Source: Notospermus geniculatus
Taxonomy: Eukaryota > Nemertea > Pilidiophora > Heteronemertea > Lineidae
Length of the DNA stretch: 64,000 nt
Assembly: GCA_002633025.1 (NCBI GenBank)
Contig: NMRB01000036.1
Coordinates: 341,254-405,253 of the forward strand
Direction: 5' to 3'
The notes under the pieces were generated by a model, which was not told the DNA's origin, searched no databases, and saw only the letters and a program-made list of their open reading frames with translations. Positions 1 through 14,287 of this stretch are shown here, piece after piece (the stretch's first letter is position 1; each line of letters begins with the position of its first letter). A program made the position numbers and the translations under genes.

Positions 1-2620
1 ATCCATAATAGGAGCAGGAGGAGATAATCTCCTGATAGGAGTCAATTCAATTCTGAGTGTATTTCACGTTGAAGAGTAATCATGTTTGAGAAAAACGAGT
101 TTATCCGTTTCTCATCTTTTAGAAAAGTATGGTTTTCTTCAGTTTTTGGTTAGTTGCGGACAGAGATCATCTTTTTGTCGGGATAGGGGAACAACCTAAT
201 AATTCCATAACAGAGCAATTTAACAACATTTATTCATTTCTCAGATACCCACAATTAGGAAAGTAAACTTATTCAGTAGTGATCAAATGCCTTGAAAATT
301 CTGGATATCATTCTTTTATGGGAGTGAATTCGAAAACGACTACTTTTTGGGGCAAGTCAAACATTTCGATGGGGCGGGACAGCCAGAATTTGGAGAAAAC
401 TCTAAGATATGTGAGCTGGAAGTTTTATGCTTCACTCTTGCAAAAAACAGCATTAGCATCAAAAACGTTCGTTATCTTGATACCCTGACTGGAATATTGG
501 TCTTGTTTCGGGTGGAGACGGCGTAGAGGAAGCTTAACCCTTAACAAGTCCTTAAAATGTGGACAATGACACAAAACACTTGGCATTTTTTCCTCAAAGG
601 GTAGTATTCTGTGATTCAAATTCTTCATAGTCTAGTGTGCAAATGTCGGCAAAAATGGAACTCATTTTCTTGATTGCAATGTCACGAACTTTTTATTAAG
701 TTAACAAAAAGACTTAATAAGATTTAATCACACTTTTATATCCTTGGTAGGCTGCTCTGAAGTCAAGAAAGGACAAAAATGTAACTGTGAAATTCCCAAT
801 TAAAAACTAAGTTTCTCCATGATCTTGTCCACATCAACGAAAACAATTGGNAGCAAAGAATTTCTTCCACTTCATCCAAATCATCCACACCTAGTTGATC
901 TTTACTGGTTAACCTGCTACCATCGTGAATGAATTTTTTAAGCTGCTTTTTGCGTTCACCGGTGAAAGTTGAGTATGGATCAGAAATCTGTTGTACGCAA
1001 TTTACTTGTAAAAGCTGTTACTTTATTTAAGTTGTGGCCCCAAAAAGCAAAGAGACACAAAAAATTTGTTGTCAGCAATTACGATGTTCATTGGAATGAT
1101 GGACCATTATAGTGATATTATCGCATTAGTTGCTACGTTTTCAATGTATCATATCTCATGAAATCGAGGATTTCACTTATTTAGATAGAACTTCGGATGC
1201 AAATCATTGAAAGGAATAAATTTAAATTCAAACTGAATACTGGATAAATTGAAAATGAATGGTGTGGGGTTTTAAACTTGTGAGAAAAAAACGCATTATA
1301 GGTCCAACTCAAAACTATATAAATTCACCTGTTTTATTTAACTGTTTGCTCACCAAGTCATGTGAAATTAGGATATTCAATTGAATATGGATTCATTTCA
1401 AATTTTGGGTGTTAGAGTTGAGAAGAAATACATTTTATTGTAAGTCAGTCCAACAAGAACAAAATAAAGATGCTCATTTTGATCAAGGACCTTGCATGGT
1501 ATGCAACAGATATTGAACATTTTTGCCATCCTTGAAACGGCAAAGTGACAAATTTATGGTGTCAAATCTTTGCAGAATATTTCTTATTGTTTTGTTCGTC
1601 AGTTCCATCAGGAAGTAGACCTTAAGTTGGGCATATGTCTAGCTTTAAACTGTCCAGTCGTATCAAAGTGAAGATTTATAAAGTACAGTTGCTACAGAGT
1701 ATATGTATTTTGCCATCTTTGGAACAGCAAAATGTCAGTTTTAGAGAAATAAACTTGTGAAGAAATTCCATTATATTGTACTGTTTCAGTTCTACCAAGA
1801 ATTATACCTCAAATGTGTTTAGATATTAAAGTCAAATCGAAGATTTAGCAGGTGCAAAAGCTTAAACTGCATGAGTAACTTGCCATTATTTGAGATGCAG
1901 ATTAAAGGCATTGACGAACGAAAACTACCTCTCATCATTCGAAATCTGCCCGTACCAAGATCTTTGCCTGGCGATTACACTGCTTTGGATGTTTAGGCCT
2001 AAATTTAGATGGAATCCTTCCAATTGCAATGCAGAAAGAGTGTCTGGAAAGAATGTTAGTAATTGAAGACTAGGCCTACTTAGAGATGATTATGGATTTG
2101 TCCAGTTGTTGAAAACCCTAAAGCAGCTACTGGCTGAGTTCGAATCTGTCGGGAAAGTAACAAATAAAATGTACAATCTCTCCTGAACGCCGTTTTGCAT
2201 CTAAGTACGGTTTACATCAAAGTCAAGTCTGCACGGAAAATACATACAATAATTGTACATTTTAGGCCTAACAAAAAACTAGATCTAAAATGCTGCTTAC
2301 CTAAGTTAGGGCAACGAACCTAAGCAAAAGTGCTTTATATTTCATTTTTACCGAAACCAAAACATTAGCTATGAATTACTGCTATAAGTGCCAATGTAAA
2401 AATTTATAGGCCTACCAAAAACTAGTTCTAAAATCATGAAGCATATCTAGTTATAAAACTATTTAGTTATCAAGTTTACCGACTCAATATCTTTATACTT
2501 AGGCAACTAACGTATGGTACAATAGGAATAGAAGAAACTGATATGCATCTAAATAATGATATGTGGCTTCTGTGGTAATAATATTCTACTCCAAAGTTGC
2601 ACGTCATAATCCTAGGAAAA
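1..2620. other. AT-rich stretch with no recognised gene
   Basis: No open frame here looks like coding sequence; all are short and of biased composition. No terminal repeats were recognised. A single N at 851 marks an assembly join or an ambiguous base. The stretch is A+T-rich intergenic or intronic DNA. Confidence 0.5.
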
Positions 2621-2722
2621 TCCTACGTTTTCTGTTGCAAACAATGCATCGTCAATCTCCGTGGAGTGTTGCAGTTGCATTTGTTCTGGTTCTGACAGTG
2701 CAGATGTAGCGTATAGAAGATT

Positions 2723-3076
2723 TTATGAAATAGTCCAAGTGCATTCGCGGAATCCTGGAGGTAGTTTGACGTAGTCCTTTTTGGTAAGGTAGCGTCGAAG
2801 GGGGTTCTCTTTTCCAAACTGTGTGGCTGGAGCATCGATTCTGGACGTCACACTGCATTCAGTCTTCTGTTTTACCACGGTGGGCTGCCCCTCCCTGCCA
2901 ATTTCAGGTTTATCACCGTGAAACAGGGGTGTCATTCCTCGTCCCTTCTTGCAAATATTCCCTCGGTTCTTTGGGCAGTGGATTCCGATGTCGTGTTGAA
3001 TTCTCGTTAAGGAATCGTCAGATGAAATGAGCTTGCACATTAGTCGCTGTCTCACGCACAACAAATCATATACCAT
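2723..3076 (-). CDS. Candidate small protein gene or last exon, unrecognised
   Basis: A 117-residue minus-strand frame runs from ATG to a TAA stop. Its composition is plausible for a real protein: mixed charged and polar, with KNRGNICKKGRG near the middle and DYVKLPPGFREC near the end. Immediately upstream, and overlapping in another frame, a second minus-strand frame of 73 residues (3052-3273) begins MNDGHLPLPQGKL. The two could be exons of one gene joined by a small intron, because a donor-like GTAAAT follows MNDGHLPLPQ. They could also be a coding frame broken by an indel. The DNA upstream of 3273 is locally CpG-rich and contains CTGCCATATTTG, which would suit a promoter. I do not recognise the family and have no evidence of function; chance open reading remains a real alternative. 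Confidence 0.3.
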   Translation of the reverse strand: MVYDLLCVRQRLMCKLISSDDSLTRIQHDIGIHCPKNRGNICKKGRGMTPLFHGDKPEIGREGQPTVVKQKTECSVTSRIDAPATQFGKENPLRRYLTKKDYVKLPPGFRECTWTIS

Positions 3077-3419
3077 GGTGTACGCGGGACAACAACAAGT
3101 GGGAAGCCTCTCTCGAATGTGTCCGTGTCCGCCGCCATCATGCCAGAGGATGCTTCCTCATTCCAGAGTCCATATCGCTGATCCACAGTACCGTAGTATC
3201 TCAGCTTCGAGCCGCATTTTACTGTCCATGCTGACAATTTACCTTGCGGAAGGGGTAAATGGCCGTCATTCATGATTTCTTCCCTCTATTCCGCCGTCTC
3301 TAACGCTGACTGTAACCCTGGATTCGCGTGGCTGTGTTACAAATATGGCAGCGTCCACGTCATCGGCGATCGGCGAATGAGAGAGGAGGCGGGTTTCAAA
3401 CGATGATTTGTGTACTGTT

Positions 3420-5335
3420 TTTAGCCGAGGATAAAAGCGCATTACTCATGGGAATTCTGCTTTATTGCACCTAAACTGTCCAGCGTATTCCCTAAAAAAT
3501 ACACCTCTTACCTATAGGTTACACGTACCTCCTTGCTGCGACAAGTGTTGGATAAGAGCCATGTAGAATAGATGCGAAGTGTGAAGTTCTATTTTCTCTT
3601 GGAAACTGTGTAGCGTTGAAAGGCGTCTGAAATAACAAGGAAGTTCATGTCCTGTCGCTCTTGCATGTTTTGGGCAGCCAAAATTCTCAGACATCGATTG
3701 ACAAAATGTAACAAATACACAGCATTTGTCGTTTCACTTTGATGAGTATGTCATGATGGTCATGTTCAAAGAACATAAAAAAGAAAGGTTTAGGCTGAGA
3801 GATTTGGCATATTTCCTCAGAGGAAACTGCTGCAAGTCACATATTAAACACAAAATAGGCCTATTATGAATATTGCATCAGATCGCCCACGCTGTTTAAT
3901 GTGAAAACAACCGTGTGGTACATCATGCTACACTTGCATTTACTGCGGAAGGAATATGTCGCCTGGGGGTATCAAGGAGAAATACTAAACAAATTCTTTG
4001 ATATGAGTCGTCAAACATCAAAGGGCAAAACCACCTCCGTCGTAATACACAAAGGAGTTCGTAATTTTCAATTTGTAATTTGTAATTCGTAATCCGCCGT
4101 CTTTCTTTGTCTTCCGTGAGTTCTGCATCAGAATCAACCAATACACTGAAATCGCTAGCCTCCTTGGGTTTGTCACTTTCACGCTATGAGGGAGGAGACA
4201 GCCAGCGTTACCGGAGTGAATTCGGTTTATGAGTTTGAACAGAAGTAAAAAAAAGTTTCATTACTCATTGAAGCATGATCAGATTATAGGCCTACTCACG
4301 AGTTTTTATGCTTGGTCAGAGATGGGTATTTCATATGCAGGTGGTAGATTGAAAACCTAAGCCTGCTTCTTTTCTAAACAAAATAATTGCATGGATGGGT
4401 TGAGTCCATGTTTGTGGGAATGTAGGGAGGTGAAAAGTCAGAAAAGCCACGCTGAAAATCTGTCAAGTGTTGTAGCGCCGGATTAGTCTGTGCTAAAGGG
4501 CCCGAATGAAATATTTTCACCCCCCCCCCGCAACGAGGGGATCGATGTTCTCCCCCACCCCCATCCCCACCCCCACACCCACACACGAGCGGAGGCGTCC
4601 ACTGTATTAAAGTCAAAGGTACATGGGTCATTGGAGTTAAAATATTGGTGTCATTAAGTACAATATGAAAACTGTGTTGATGTTTGGGGAAATTGATTTA
4701 TCTTGGCAATGACAAAAATATTCACCGCCAACATTCACCACGCCCTTGTAATTGTTTGGGTTTGAACTAAATCCATTCAGAAAGTTTGATCAGTGTATGG
4801 GTGGGAGAAAAGGTCAATGGGTCAGCAACAGCCTCAGGACGTGTGGCAGACAACACGCCTATGTGTATATGCACTCGTTTAATAGCCACCCACAGGAGTA
4901 AAATACCTGCAAGTAATATTGATAGGTCAATACTATCAACTGTTTATTGATTCCGCCCACGCACCTCTAGGCCTAGTCTATATACAAATCCCGCCAAACG
5001 TAATGAAAGTCTCACACCTGGTGTTGCCCACGCAAGAGTGTCGTCAGGCCTTTGAGGAGTGATCACTCTCCGGGCGAGCACGAGGTTGAAAGAATGCCTT
5101 TGGTGACAGCTGTGTGAATAATGGACGTAAAAATAAATTTGCTTCAACTTTTGTGCATGGTGTACGCCAGATACTACCCTTAACTTTTGTCCATGAAGTA
5201 GGCCTTACTGTCATCATCGCGTTGATGATTGTTTTTCCTATTGTTCTGTGGTCTACACTGACAAAATGCGACCTCTACCGGTACAGAGCGGCAATATTTG
5301 TCACACAGGTTTCTATGGACTACAAGTAGTTCCTA
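3420..5335. other. No recognised gene; includes a C-rich low-complexity tract
   Basis: Short frames only. A low-complexity C/CA-rich tract (CCCCAC and ACACCC motifs) lies at about 4520-4587. The rest shows no exon I can support. Confidence 0.45.
4520..4587. repeat. C-rich / CCCCAC low-complexity tract
   Basis: A run of ten or so C is followed after a short interruption by repeated CCCCAC and CACACC motifs. It is simple-sequence DNA and accounts for the glycine-rich frame on the other strand. Confidence 0.8.
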
Positions 5336-5339
5336 CGCG

Positions 5340-5365
5340 CAGTGCTGACCTAGTTGTCAGCACTG
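5340..5365. repeat. Perfect 10-bp hairpin
   Basis: CAGTGCTGAC and its exact complement GTCAGCACTG are separated by a 6-base loop. It is isolated. It lacks the composition of a histone 3' stem-loop, and I cannot assign a role. Confidence 0.6.
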
Positions 5366-5495
5366 GGCGTGGTCAGTCTCCGTTGTGCACCTGTCCTAAG
5401 GTTAGGCCTATGTAATAAAGTTTGATGTTAGTAATTGAAAGCTGTGTGACGGTTGTTTCTTATTGAAACAGCAGTCGACGGTGACACAGCGTTAT

Positions 5496-5517
5496 CAATC
5501 ATCATCATCATCATCAT
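5496..5517. repeat. (ATC)n microsatellite
   Basis: About six ATC/TCA triplets in a row. Confidence 0.8.
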
Positions 5518-5529
5518 GGAGGTATTGCT

Positions 5530-7710
5530 GTATACATTCCAGTGCCTCAAAATTATTTTGTCGCCCATTCAACGTTAGAAAAGAACCTTCCAAACGGTTC
5601 CAAATAGGTTCCCCATAGTCAAAGAAGCGTTGCTTTTATAATGGTGCTAAAGGTTCTTTAAAGGGTTCTTCGGTCTTGTCAACCAAAACCCGTGAAAGCG
5701 TTTCTCTGCGTGTTGAACGCATCCTGACGTTATCGTCCGTCCTGTCATCTATGCCAGGTGTCAGGATTGTACTTGAGTGTTGAAAGCGACAACCTGCAAT
5801 GAGAAATCAAGAAAGAAGTGAAATCATTCCCAAGGGTAATAACTGCATGTCCAATTGTTGACTTCGTCGTGGCAGTATAAACCTGGTGGTCTTCTTCCCA
5901 CTGGCCCTTCCATCTCTTTCGTAGGTGGTCTTTCCTGTGGACACCAGTTCTGTTTAAAATATCCCTGAAGTATATGTTGACAGAATCTAAGCACAATAAC
6001 TTCAAAGGAAGGAATCCTTCTGGAGACATTCCAAACGTTGATCAACTCTTGTCAACTTTGAGATTTCGTAAGTGTGGCTGATAGGCCTAAGACCAATTAC
6101 GTAACAGAACAGAGCGTCTCTGCGATGTGTCAACGTTGTCTACATCGCGGGATGTTGGCGATCACGAGTTGTTTCACGATCCTGGCATGAGGCAGGCGAT
6201 GTGGAACGCCCTCATGATGATGATAACATTCCTCAGCAATCGGACCTTCCAACGGAGATGTATTTTTGTAGTCCATGCGTGGGGTGTGACCATTCAATGA
6301 TACACCTGAATGATAGTATTCCCTGGTGTCCGTTTTAATAGTCCATCTGTCCTTTCCACTTCCACTTTGGCTCTGAGAAATTGCAACTGGTGGAGAGACC
6401 CAGATTTCCTGCCGTTTTATACCATGTTGCTAAAGAAAACCGTCAGTTAATGGAAATAGATTTATGATGAGACACGTTGACAATAAAACAAGGATGACCA
6501 TAAACAAATATGTGTACAATCACGTACTATCTTTGTAATCAAGAGACCAAGAATAAAATAGCCATAAACAGTAATGGGAGGGGGTGATACATAATTAATA
6601 ACAATATGATTTGATATTGATGACGAAGAAATAGTGCAAATGCCTTATACAGTAAATATCTTCTACATGAACAAAACCTCGGAGATGAATCCCAAAGGAC
6701 GGACGTAATATGACTAATGTGACGTCACAGCTCCTGGCTTGGTGATAGTGTGAGTACATGCACCATAGATGCACTGACACGGTGATGTCGTCAGCGAAGC
6801 TGGATACAGCGCCGAGCAAGAGACAGCATCACCAGGCAAGCTAGCAACCTCAGTAAGCTAGCATAGCAACTGTGTGTAGCAACGCCGTTTATAGAGAAGA
6901 TGACATCATGGTGACGTCATCAATCTAGATGAAGGGAACAAAATGTTCTTATTGTATACCTCGAGGCTATGTGATTCTGACGTGTCCATTATGCAGTGTC
7001 GTCCAATCGAGTTTAGGTGCTGATAGCGATGGGCTTTGCGTGGGCGTCTGTCCTAAATTAAGCCTACACCAACATATGGGCAAAGCCTTTTCAAAAGATG
7101 TTACAAAAGGTCCATTCTTCAATCGAGTTTATACGCATATATGCAATGTTCATTCATTGAGGAACGGTGACGCAATAAAGGACATATTAAACCAACAAAT
7201 GTGACACATGCTTGAACAAGGAACACTAATACATGAAAGAAGAGCCTCCATTTCGATTTGCCCAGCGGGGAGATGCCTCGCTTTGATAAAACAGGCGCTA
7301 ATGTCAAAGGTCGCGAAACGATCGACTGAACCATCTCTGATATGATTGGCTTATACATGTATTACCAATACGGAAATTATGTATTCAAATGAGTCACGTG
7401 ACTTTCCATTCACGGAACACCCGCCGGTGGGTATCGGAAATCGGTGGGTATTTATTACACGAATAATGAGTGGAAGAATCGGTGAGAGTTTGAAATTTAA
7501 GACTACAGCATAAAGAGAGGACATTTTTTTTCTTTTGATTAAGTTGGATGTACTAATGATTCGGTTATAATTGGTAATAGCGCCCCCGCGGGTGGGTGGC
7601 CCTACTCCGGTGTTTTCTCAAAGGAAAGGCAGGGCTGACCTTTATCGGATCTGAATGACATTTGGAGAGAAACGGAGGCTGTCTTTGGGTGGGAACAGCG
7701 GACAACACCA
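5530..7710. other. No recognised gene
   Basis: Only short frames without family resemblance or convincing splice pairing. Several CRE-like TGACGTCA-type words occur at about 6720-6925, but no gene can be attached to them. Confidence 0.45.
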
Positions 7711-8256
7711 TGATGAAATTGACATAATACACCCGAGATTAAATTACAACACCTCGTCAAATTATTGTCTCGTGGTTACGAATCATAACAAACAATGGTG
7801 AGTGTGGGAGAAATTGTCAGGTCATGCTTCAAAATAAAACATGTTTTTCACAATCCTGTTTATTACACCGGTGTGTTTCGACATCAAAACATAATTATCA
7901 CCGTGGCACCTTTCCATTAGAAGGCAGTGCCGTTGATTTTTTTTGATGGAAATTTTAGACAAAATTACATAAAGTTATTCTCGCTTCTCAGTGCCTGCTT
8001 TCAGAATATCCTCACCATGACTTAAAACCTGTACAACGTCTCGTCAGTGATGCCGTTCGACACTTCAATGAACGCCATCAGCTGATAAGCCAGTATTATA
8101 ACGTCGACAATATCCACCAATGAAGAAACGCCTTGCAACCATCTTTCGGCTATAACAACCAATCATGTAGAGAGACACAATGTTCTTTGATAAACAAACC
8201 AATGCTGTCACCAGATTGTAAACATTTCATTTGAGTCTTGTATGAGATACAAGAAA
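7711..8256. repeat. Copy 1 of a near-identical tandem pair (546 bp)
   Basis: The segment from TGATGAAATTGACATAATAC to GATACAAGAAA recurs at once at 8258-8801 with only a few substitutions and 1-3 base indels. The two copies are joined by one N at 8257. That pattern fits two alleles of one locus placed end to end by the assembler better than a biological duplication. Confidence 0.85.
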
Positions 8257-8257
8257 N

Positions 8258-8801
8258 TGATGAAATTGACATAATACACCCGAGATTAAATTACAACACC
8301 TCGTCAAATTATTGTCTCGTGGTTACGAATCATAACAAACAATGGTGAGTGTGGGAGAAATTGTCAGGTCATGCTTCAAAATAAAACATGTTTTTCACAA
8401 TCCTGTTTATTACACCGGTGTGTTTCGACATCAAAACATTTATCACCGTGGCACCTTTCCATTAGAAGGCAGTGCCGTTGATTTTTTTTTGACGGAAATT
8501 TTAGACAAAATTACATAAAGTTATTCTCGCTTCTCAGTGCCTCTTTCAGAATATCCTCACCATGACTTAAAACCTGTACAACGTCTCGTCAGTGATGCCG
8601 TTCGACACTTCAATGAACGCCATCAGCTGATAAGCCAGTATTATAACGTCGACAATATCCACCAATGAAGAAACGCCTTGCAACCATCTTTCGGGTATAA
8701 CAACCAATCATGTAGAGAGACACAATGTTCTTTGATAAACAAACCAATGCTGTCACCAGATTGTAAACATTTCATTTGAGTCTTGTATGAGATACAAGAA
8801 A
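8258..8801. repeat. Copy 2 of the tandem pair
   Basis: The partner of 7711-8256. Indels are visible where copy 1 reads AACATAATTATCACC and this copy reads AACATTTATCACC, and in the length of a T run. It is non-coding in both copies. Confidence 0.85.
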
Positions 8802-11800
8802 CATTTTTTTTTGATTTGATGTTTCTAACTGAAACTCACCTAAGTTGGATGGACCTGACCAAAACAAACCTTGAAATTTTTTTTCACAAGTGGTCCACAA
8901 ATAACGAGTGCAGAACCAAAATGTACAAAATCTATGTACACGTACCTACGTACCTATGTACAAATGTACATGAAAACATAACAATGCATTAAGAAAATTT
9001 TTCTACCGTTATCAACTACTGTAACACATGTTTGTTTTTATGTTCAAATTAGATCAAATAAAAGTTTGTTGAAGTTTGTCCAGAGTATTTGCTCTACACC
9101 CAATATGTCGTGGGCATTTTTGGACTGTAATTTAGCATCCGTGCAGTTTCCAAGTGGCTAGCGGCGCAATATAAATGTACTTTTTATTAGCATAATGAAT
9201 GGCATTTCAGGCAGGATGCGTGGGTGTGGGTGGTGCATGTATCGGGGAAACTTCCCGGAGGATGATGAACATGGATCGATCTTGAGTTGACATTCAGTAG
9301 AACATGGGTGTTTTGAAAGGTTGCGGATGAAACATGCGCCTGGAAGAAACACTGACATTTAGATCGGAGGCGACTGCCTGTAGAAAGGATGTGGACCTTT
9401 TTGTTTGACTTGGGAATCAAACAATAACGCCCAGGAGAATGCGTTGGAAGATGTTTCGACCTGATCGAAGGACCTTTACAGGTTCTGTGGGTCATAGTGT
9501 AACGTATGGTTTGATGTTCCAAAATACTCCCACGTGGTTTCACCCAGCCATCAGATTTGGGAGGTAGGTGGATTTCCCTGTAATGTGACCTGGAGATTGA
9601 GTATTGGAAAAGGTGGGGGATAACTGGACAGAAAGTGAATGTGGATGCGCCGAGTAAATATTATTCGGATGACGTTGTACAGGGATGTCAAGCTCGGCAA
9701 CCCTAGGACGGTTTCAAGAGCAACCTTTGGTTGCTAAATCAGCCATCCTGTCTTTCTGTTGTTCTGCAACCTTGTGTCAAATGATGACATTGGTGACAAG
9801 GGAACGGGCCAGTCAAAATAGCGGGATGGAATTACAATATATATCTTTTTTAAAAAGAGATTGTAACACACGACTATCGACATTTTACTGGATTTCACAG
9901 TTCACCACTTAAATTATCTCGTTCATGGACAGAAAATTTTACAGATGGAGAACCTCTGCTATTCTTGATAAACGGATAGCAATAAGGCATCTGATCCAGA
10001 CCTTGAAACACTTGATTTGAGCTTCTCCCACGTTCTGACCCCACTGTAGCCAATGCAACCGAAAATGAATAGAACCGCTTGGCCTACCATCATTCAAGAA
10101 TGTATCAGGGCGCCTACGATGATCGACAGTGCAATGTACATGTAACATACATGTACTATCTCAATAATTTCGCTGTCGCATCCTTTACCCAGTCGGTGTT
10201 CCTTTGCCAAAAGCACCCCCTACTCTCTCTTTGGCCCGCCACAGCGTCGACGAGGGCAGAAATCGGCAGTCACCGTAAAATGCTTCTCAGGTCAAGGTCA
10301 TCCGGGGATAGCGTTGATCTGATTGGCTAATACGGGTTCTCGGGGACCGTATCGGGAGTCATTCATTGATAACGTAAAGTGAGCCGATGCATCCAGGGCA
10401 TTGTATCGCAAAAGCTCTGACGCTATGTTCAACAAAACTGATTTGATTTCAAACAATTGTTCTGTTTACTGGTCTGATTTATACAATACCGTGAACTGTT
10501 TACCAAATTATGTCGGAACTTAATGATAACTTTGCTGAAAACATAATTTTGGCCTCTTTCGAGGAAGGGCAAGGGAGTAAAGAACCTTGTAAACAATTAA
10601 TTTGTTTACCAACACGAGAAATGAAGCTTCAATTTTCTCACAGTCATTTGTTCATTTTTTTCTTATAGGTCCCCGACAAGATACATGTATTCCGAAGAAT
10701 GTCTGAGGTAGGTGTTCATCATTTTACTCTGTGCATGCCGAGTAGGCGGTTCACTTCACTGAGCGTGAGCAAGCGTTATCAAACCGGTGTAACGTTTTCT
10801 AGTGTTCCCCATATTTCAGTGTTTTCATACAAAAGGCAGCTGGAGAGACCATGACTTTTCAACAGGGAGAAATGTGTTACTCTCGTTTCACAGCGTTCCA
10901 CCCACAATGAAGGGAAACGCTTATAAAGGGGAGCATTGTGGCACTATACACCTGCCTAATGGTGGGTGCTTCTCTCACACGTAAGGGCACAAGCACGGAA
11001 AAGGGTGCGGTGTTTAGGTGATAGGAACCAGGTGGGTGCAATGAACATTCAAGTATTCTAGATGACATTTCATCAAGATCATGTGGTGGGTAGAAAAGGA
11101 GCTGTAACGCGACGCTTCATTCTCAACCCTCATTCCGTAACCAGGGACACCAAAACCCAGGAGATGTTGAGATTAAGGGGGCGAAAGGGATCGGTATCTT
11201 TCTGTTCTTAAAATCTTGGGATTAATATAATGTGTCATCATGGTGACGCAAGATGTGCGCGGTCTGACCTTTCAAATTGCCGAGGGATATGGGCGCAAAA
11301 GATGGGACATAATCATTTTCAGTCATCTTTACACCTGAAAGGGCCATCGGCAGAAAGAGCCATAGTTTGGCCACAATCCCTACAGGAGGAATAGGTGCGA
11401 CAGCTGGGAAAGAACTTGGGTGCTTTTCATCACTTTCATGTAGAATAAAAATTACGTTACTTCATGATGATATCAAAATTCAAAAGCTCGCCTTATGAAT
11501 TTTTGGTGATATTGTGACAAATGAACTACTGTATGGGGGAAAGAACATGCTTTACAATAATAACAAGCGGAGCCCCACGCATCATGCCCGCCGCACACGG
11601 ACAAATTATCTTCATCAATATTTTCTGAATATGCTCACTAATACAGGCGTACATATGGATCTATACACCTGCGCCTTATAGGCCCTGAATGGGAATTTCC
11701 AAAAGATCGTACGATAAAACTTGAAAAATTTGATCATGCACCGCGAGCATAGGTTTGCAATCAACTATTGATTCAAAATACAGCGCCATAGAATTGTACC

Positions 11801-14287
11801 GACATCTTTCTGCCAGTCCGATGTTTAGGCCATCCCAGAAACTTAGAAAACAATCTGTTGAGTGGATTGTAAAGGAAATTTTAGTCCACAACATGGACGG
11901 CAACACCGACTGTTGTGCATTGCTGTGTCAGTGGACTTTATTGGGATTTTGTTTGTTGCGATGAATCTGATGACACGAAGGACAATCACTCTGTGATCCC
12001 TATATTCCCTAGGCCCTTTCCTCGACTGAAACGAGCGTCATACACACCATGCCCTTCTCAACGAACTCCAAGAAACGATGTTACAATCAGTTTTGGTAAA
12101 AACTTCCTCAGCTTGTGGAAATTCCTTACAAACACACAGAACCAAAAAAAGTAACGAAGATTCCAACTGTCCAACTGAAGGCTGCCCGTTGCAGTTCGAA
12201 AGCTTCCGTTTCTTGGAAAGTCCACTTCTGCATGGAGGCTGCCATCTTGACTGACAAGTCATGTGATCTGGTGGAATCACATGATATCAAGCCGCTTTCT
12301 GATTGGCTAAACTAACACGTGTTTAAAAACGAGTTGTGCATATTCAAGTATTGATAAACAAATTTGGTGCGAGGCACACGCTGAAGAATTCGGTTTTCGA
12401 ATTGCTAGAGACAAAAAGGTCCGTCGTACCTGGTCTGTTTCTGGGAAATTCGGAATCAAGGCCTAGCCTTTGACTAGTGCAGTCCCACATCAATATTTTA
12501 TTGAGCGTTCTCTGGAAATCTGAGCATAATTTGATCGTGTACGGCGGCTACTAGTGTGTGGGATTATGTTGAAACCAATTATTGTGTGGACCGACTTGAC
12601 ATGAACACGGACGTGATGCGAAAGCCCACGTTTGCACATCCACAAAGTTACAGGAATGACGTGCAGCATATGCGTGAAATAAAAATGCGTGAAAAACATT
12701 CGTTTGAAAACAATGTAAATGCACCGTTGCCAACTTTTTATAGATGGAAAACATTTCAAGCAGACGCCTATAATTAATCCGTAAAATTTCGAAAATGTCA
12801 CTATTAAATTTTATTAACACAAGGAGAAATAATAACTGCAGCATCAGCGTTTTGTACGGACCACTGATTTGCGAGAGATCATGGATCGGTGTATGGTGAC
12901 GTAAATACGTCTTATTCTTTTGGAAGTAGACCGATAATCAAGATCTTTTGCAAAGCAAGGAGTAAACCGTGCAGCCACAGGATCACTATGCAGAAGTTAG
13001 GAATGATCATAGGATTGGAATCAGTGTCACCAGGTTTAAAAAAAAAACCTTTGTGACCACTGTCATGTGACACGGGGGCAAAAACATAGTTTTCATGAAA
13101 ATAAACCGCTATGCAGTGAAAACATTGCAAACTTTATACTCAATTTCACATCGCATTTTGATATCGTAAATTCTGATAATGCAATAATGCAACTGTAAGG
13201 TTTGACTAAAATCTGCAACCCGAATGTACAAAGCGGGGACTTTTGCAGCATAGTACCAGGCCCAAAACAAAACAAACTCACCTATAGCCAAAACAAAAAC
13301 ACACAAACTTTACAAAAAACGATAAATTACTTCGCATTTGTGAGAATTATATGCTGGTACTCTTAAGTAACTCTATTTGCAGCTCTATTGGGTTGACCAA
13401 AATTCACAACCGAGTTACAAATTGGGGAGAATTTTGCAACAAAGCATTAAAGGCCCAAAACAAAACGAACTCACCTAATAGCCAGAACACTGTGACATTA
13501 TGATAGAAACGAATCCCGGATAACAATGTATAGCGCCATAGCAACCGGTAAACAACATCACCGCGCGAGATTTCGATTGGAATGAACAAGCCCGTGTCGG
13601 ATAAACCAGTATCCAAAACAAGAAAATCCACGATTGATTCTGAAAAGATAAGTCCAGTGTAGATATAAGAGTCGTTGCATATCCATAGAGCGTGTGACAA
13701 CTTCCAACTGATGTCAAATGCCTGTTGATTCCTTGTTTTATAATGTCTTCCACGGGATGTGTCAGTGTTTCTCTAATCCTTGCCCACTGACAATCCTTAT
13801 ATACCCGAGCAATGAGTCTGTGATGTGTCATCGACCAGCCTCACGTCCCAGTATCACAAACAAACCATTGGATAACCTTTAAGACTTGCCCACCCCCTTT
13901 TTCACTTCAACCCTTCAATCAGATTACTCATAAATGTGCATACGTTTATTTCAAAGTTGAAACCTTTGCCTGTTCGACCACCTCCACCTGTAAGGAGTGT
14001 TGATGAGTCGGTGTCCGTTACCCCGTAGCGTGTTTGTATGACTCACAGTATTCCATACGCGCGCTTTGATAAAAATATCAAAAAATATTGCCATTACAAG
14101 TCAATTTTGTCCAATTACACGTTTTTTATAAGAATTAATGGGAGACATTCATGATATTCTCGAAATATTATCAATAAAAGGTAAAATCCAGGTAAAATCT
14201 ATACGTTTCTCACTTGGAGCATACCTGTACCGGTACTTGCTTGGTTTTGTGGAGTTAACGCCCGTACCAAGCAGCTGCACCGCCGCC
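8802..14287. other. No recognised gene
   Basis: 5.5 kb without a supportable exon. A minus-strand TATATAAGG word at about 13797 could be a TATA box, but no coding frame follows that I can defend. The frames of up to 118 codons show no family features. Confidence 0.4.

Noticed and set aside
2141-2160. Box-B-like GAGTTCGAATCTG suggesting a tRNA gene
   Set aside because: No box A at the right distance and no cloverleaf arms upstream.
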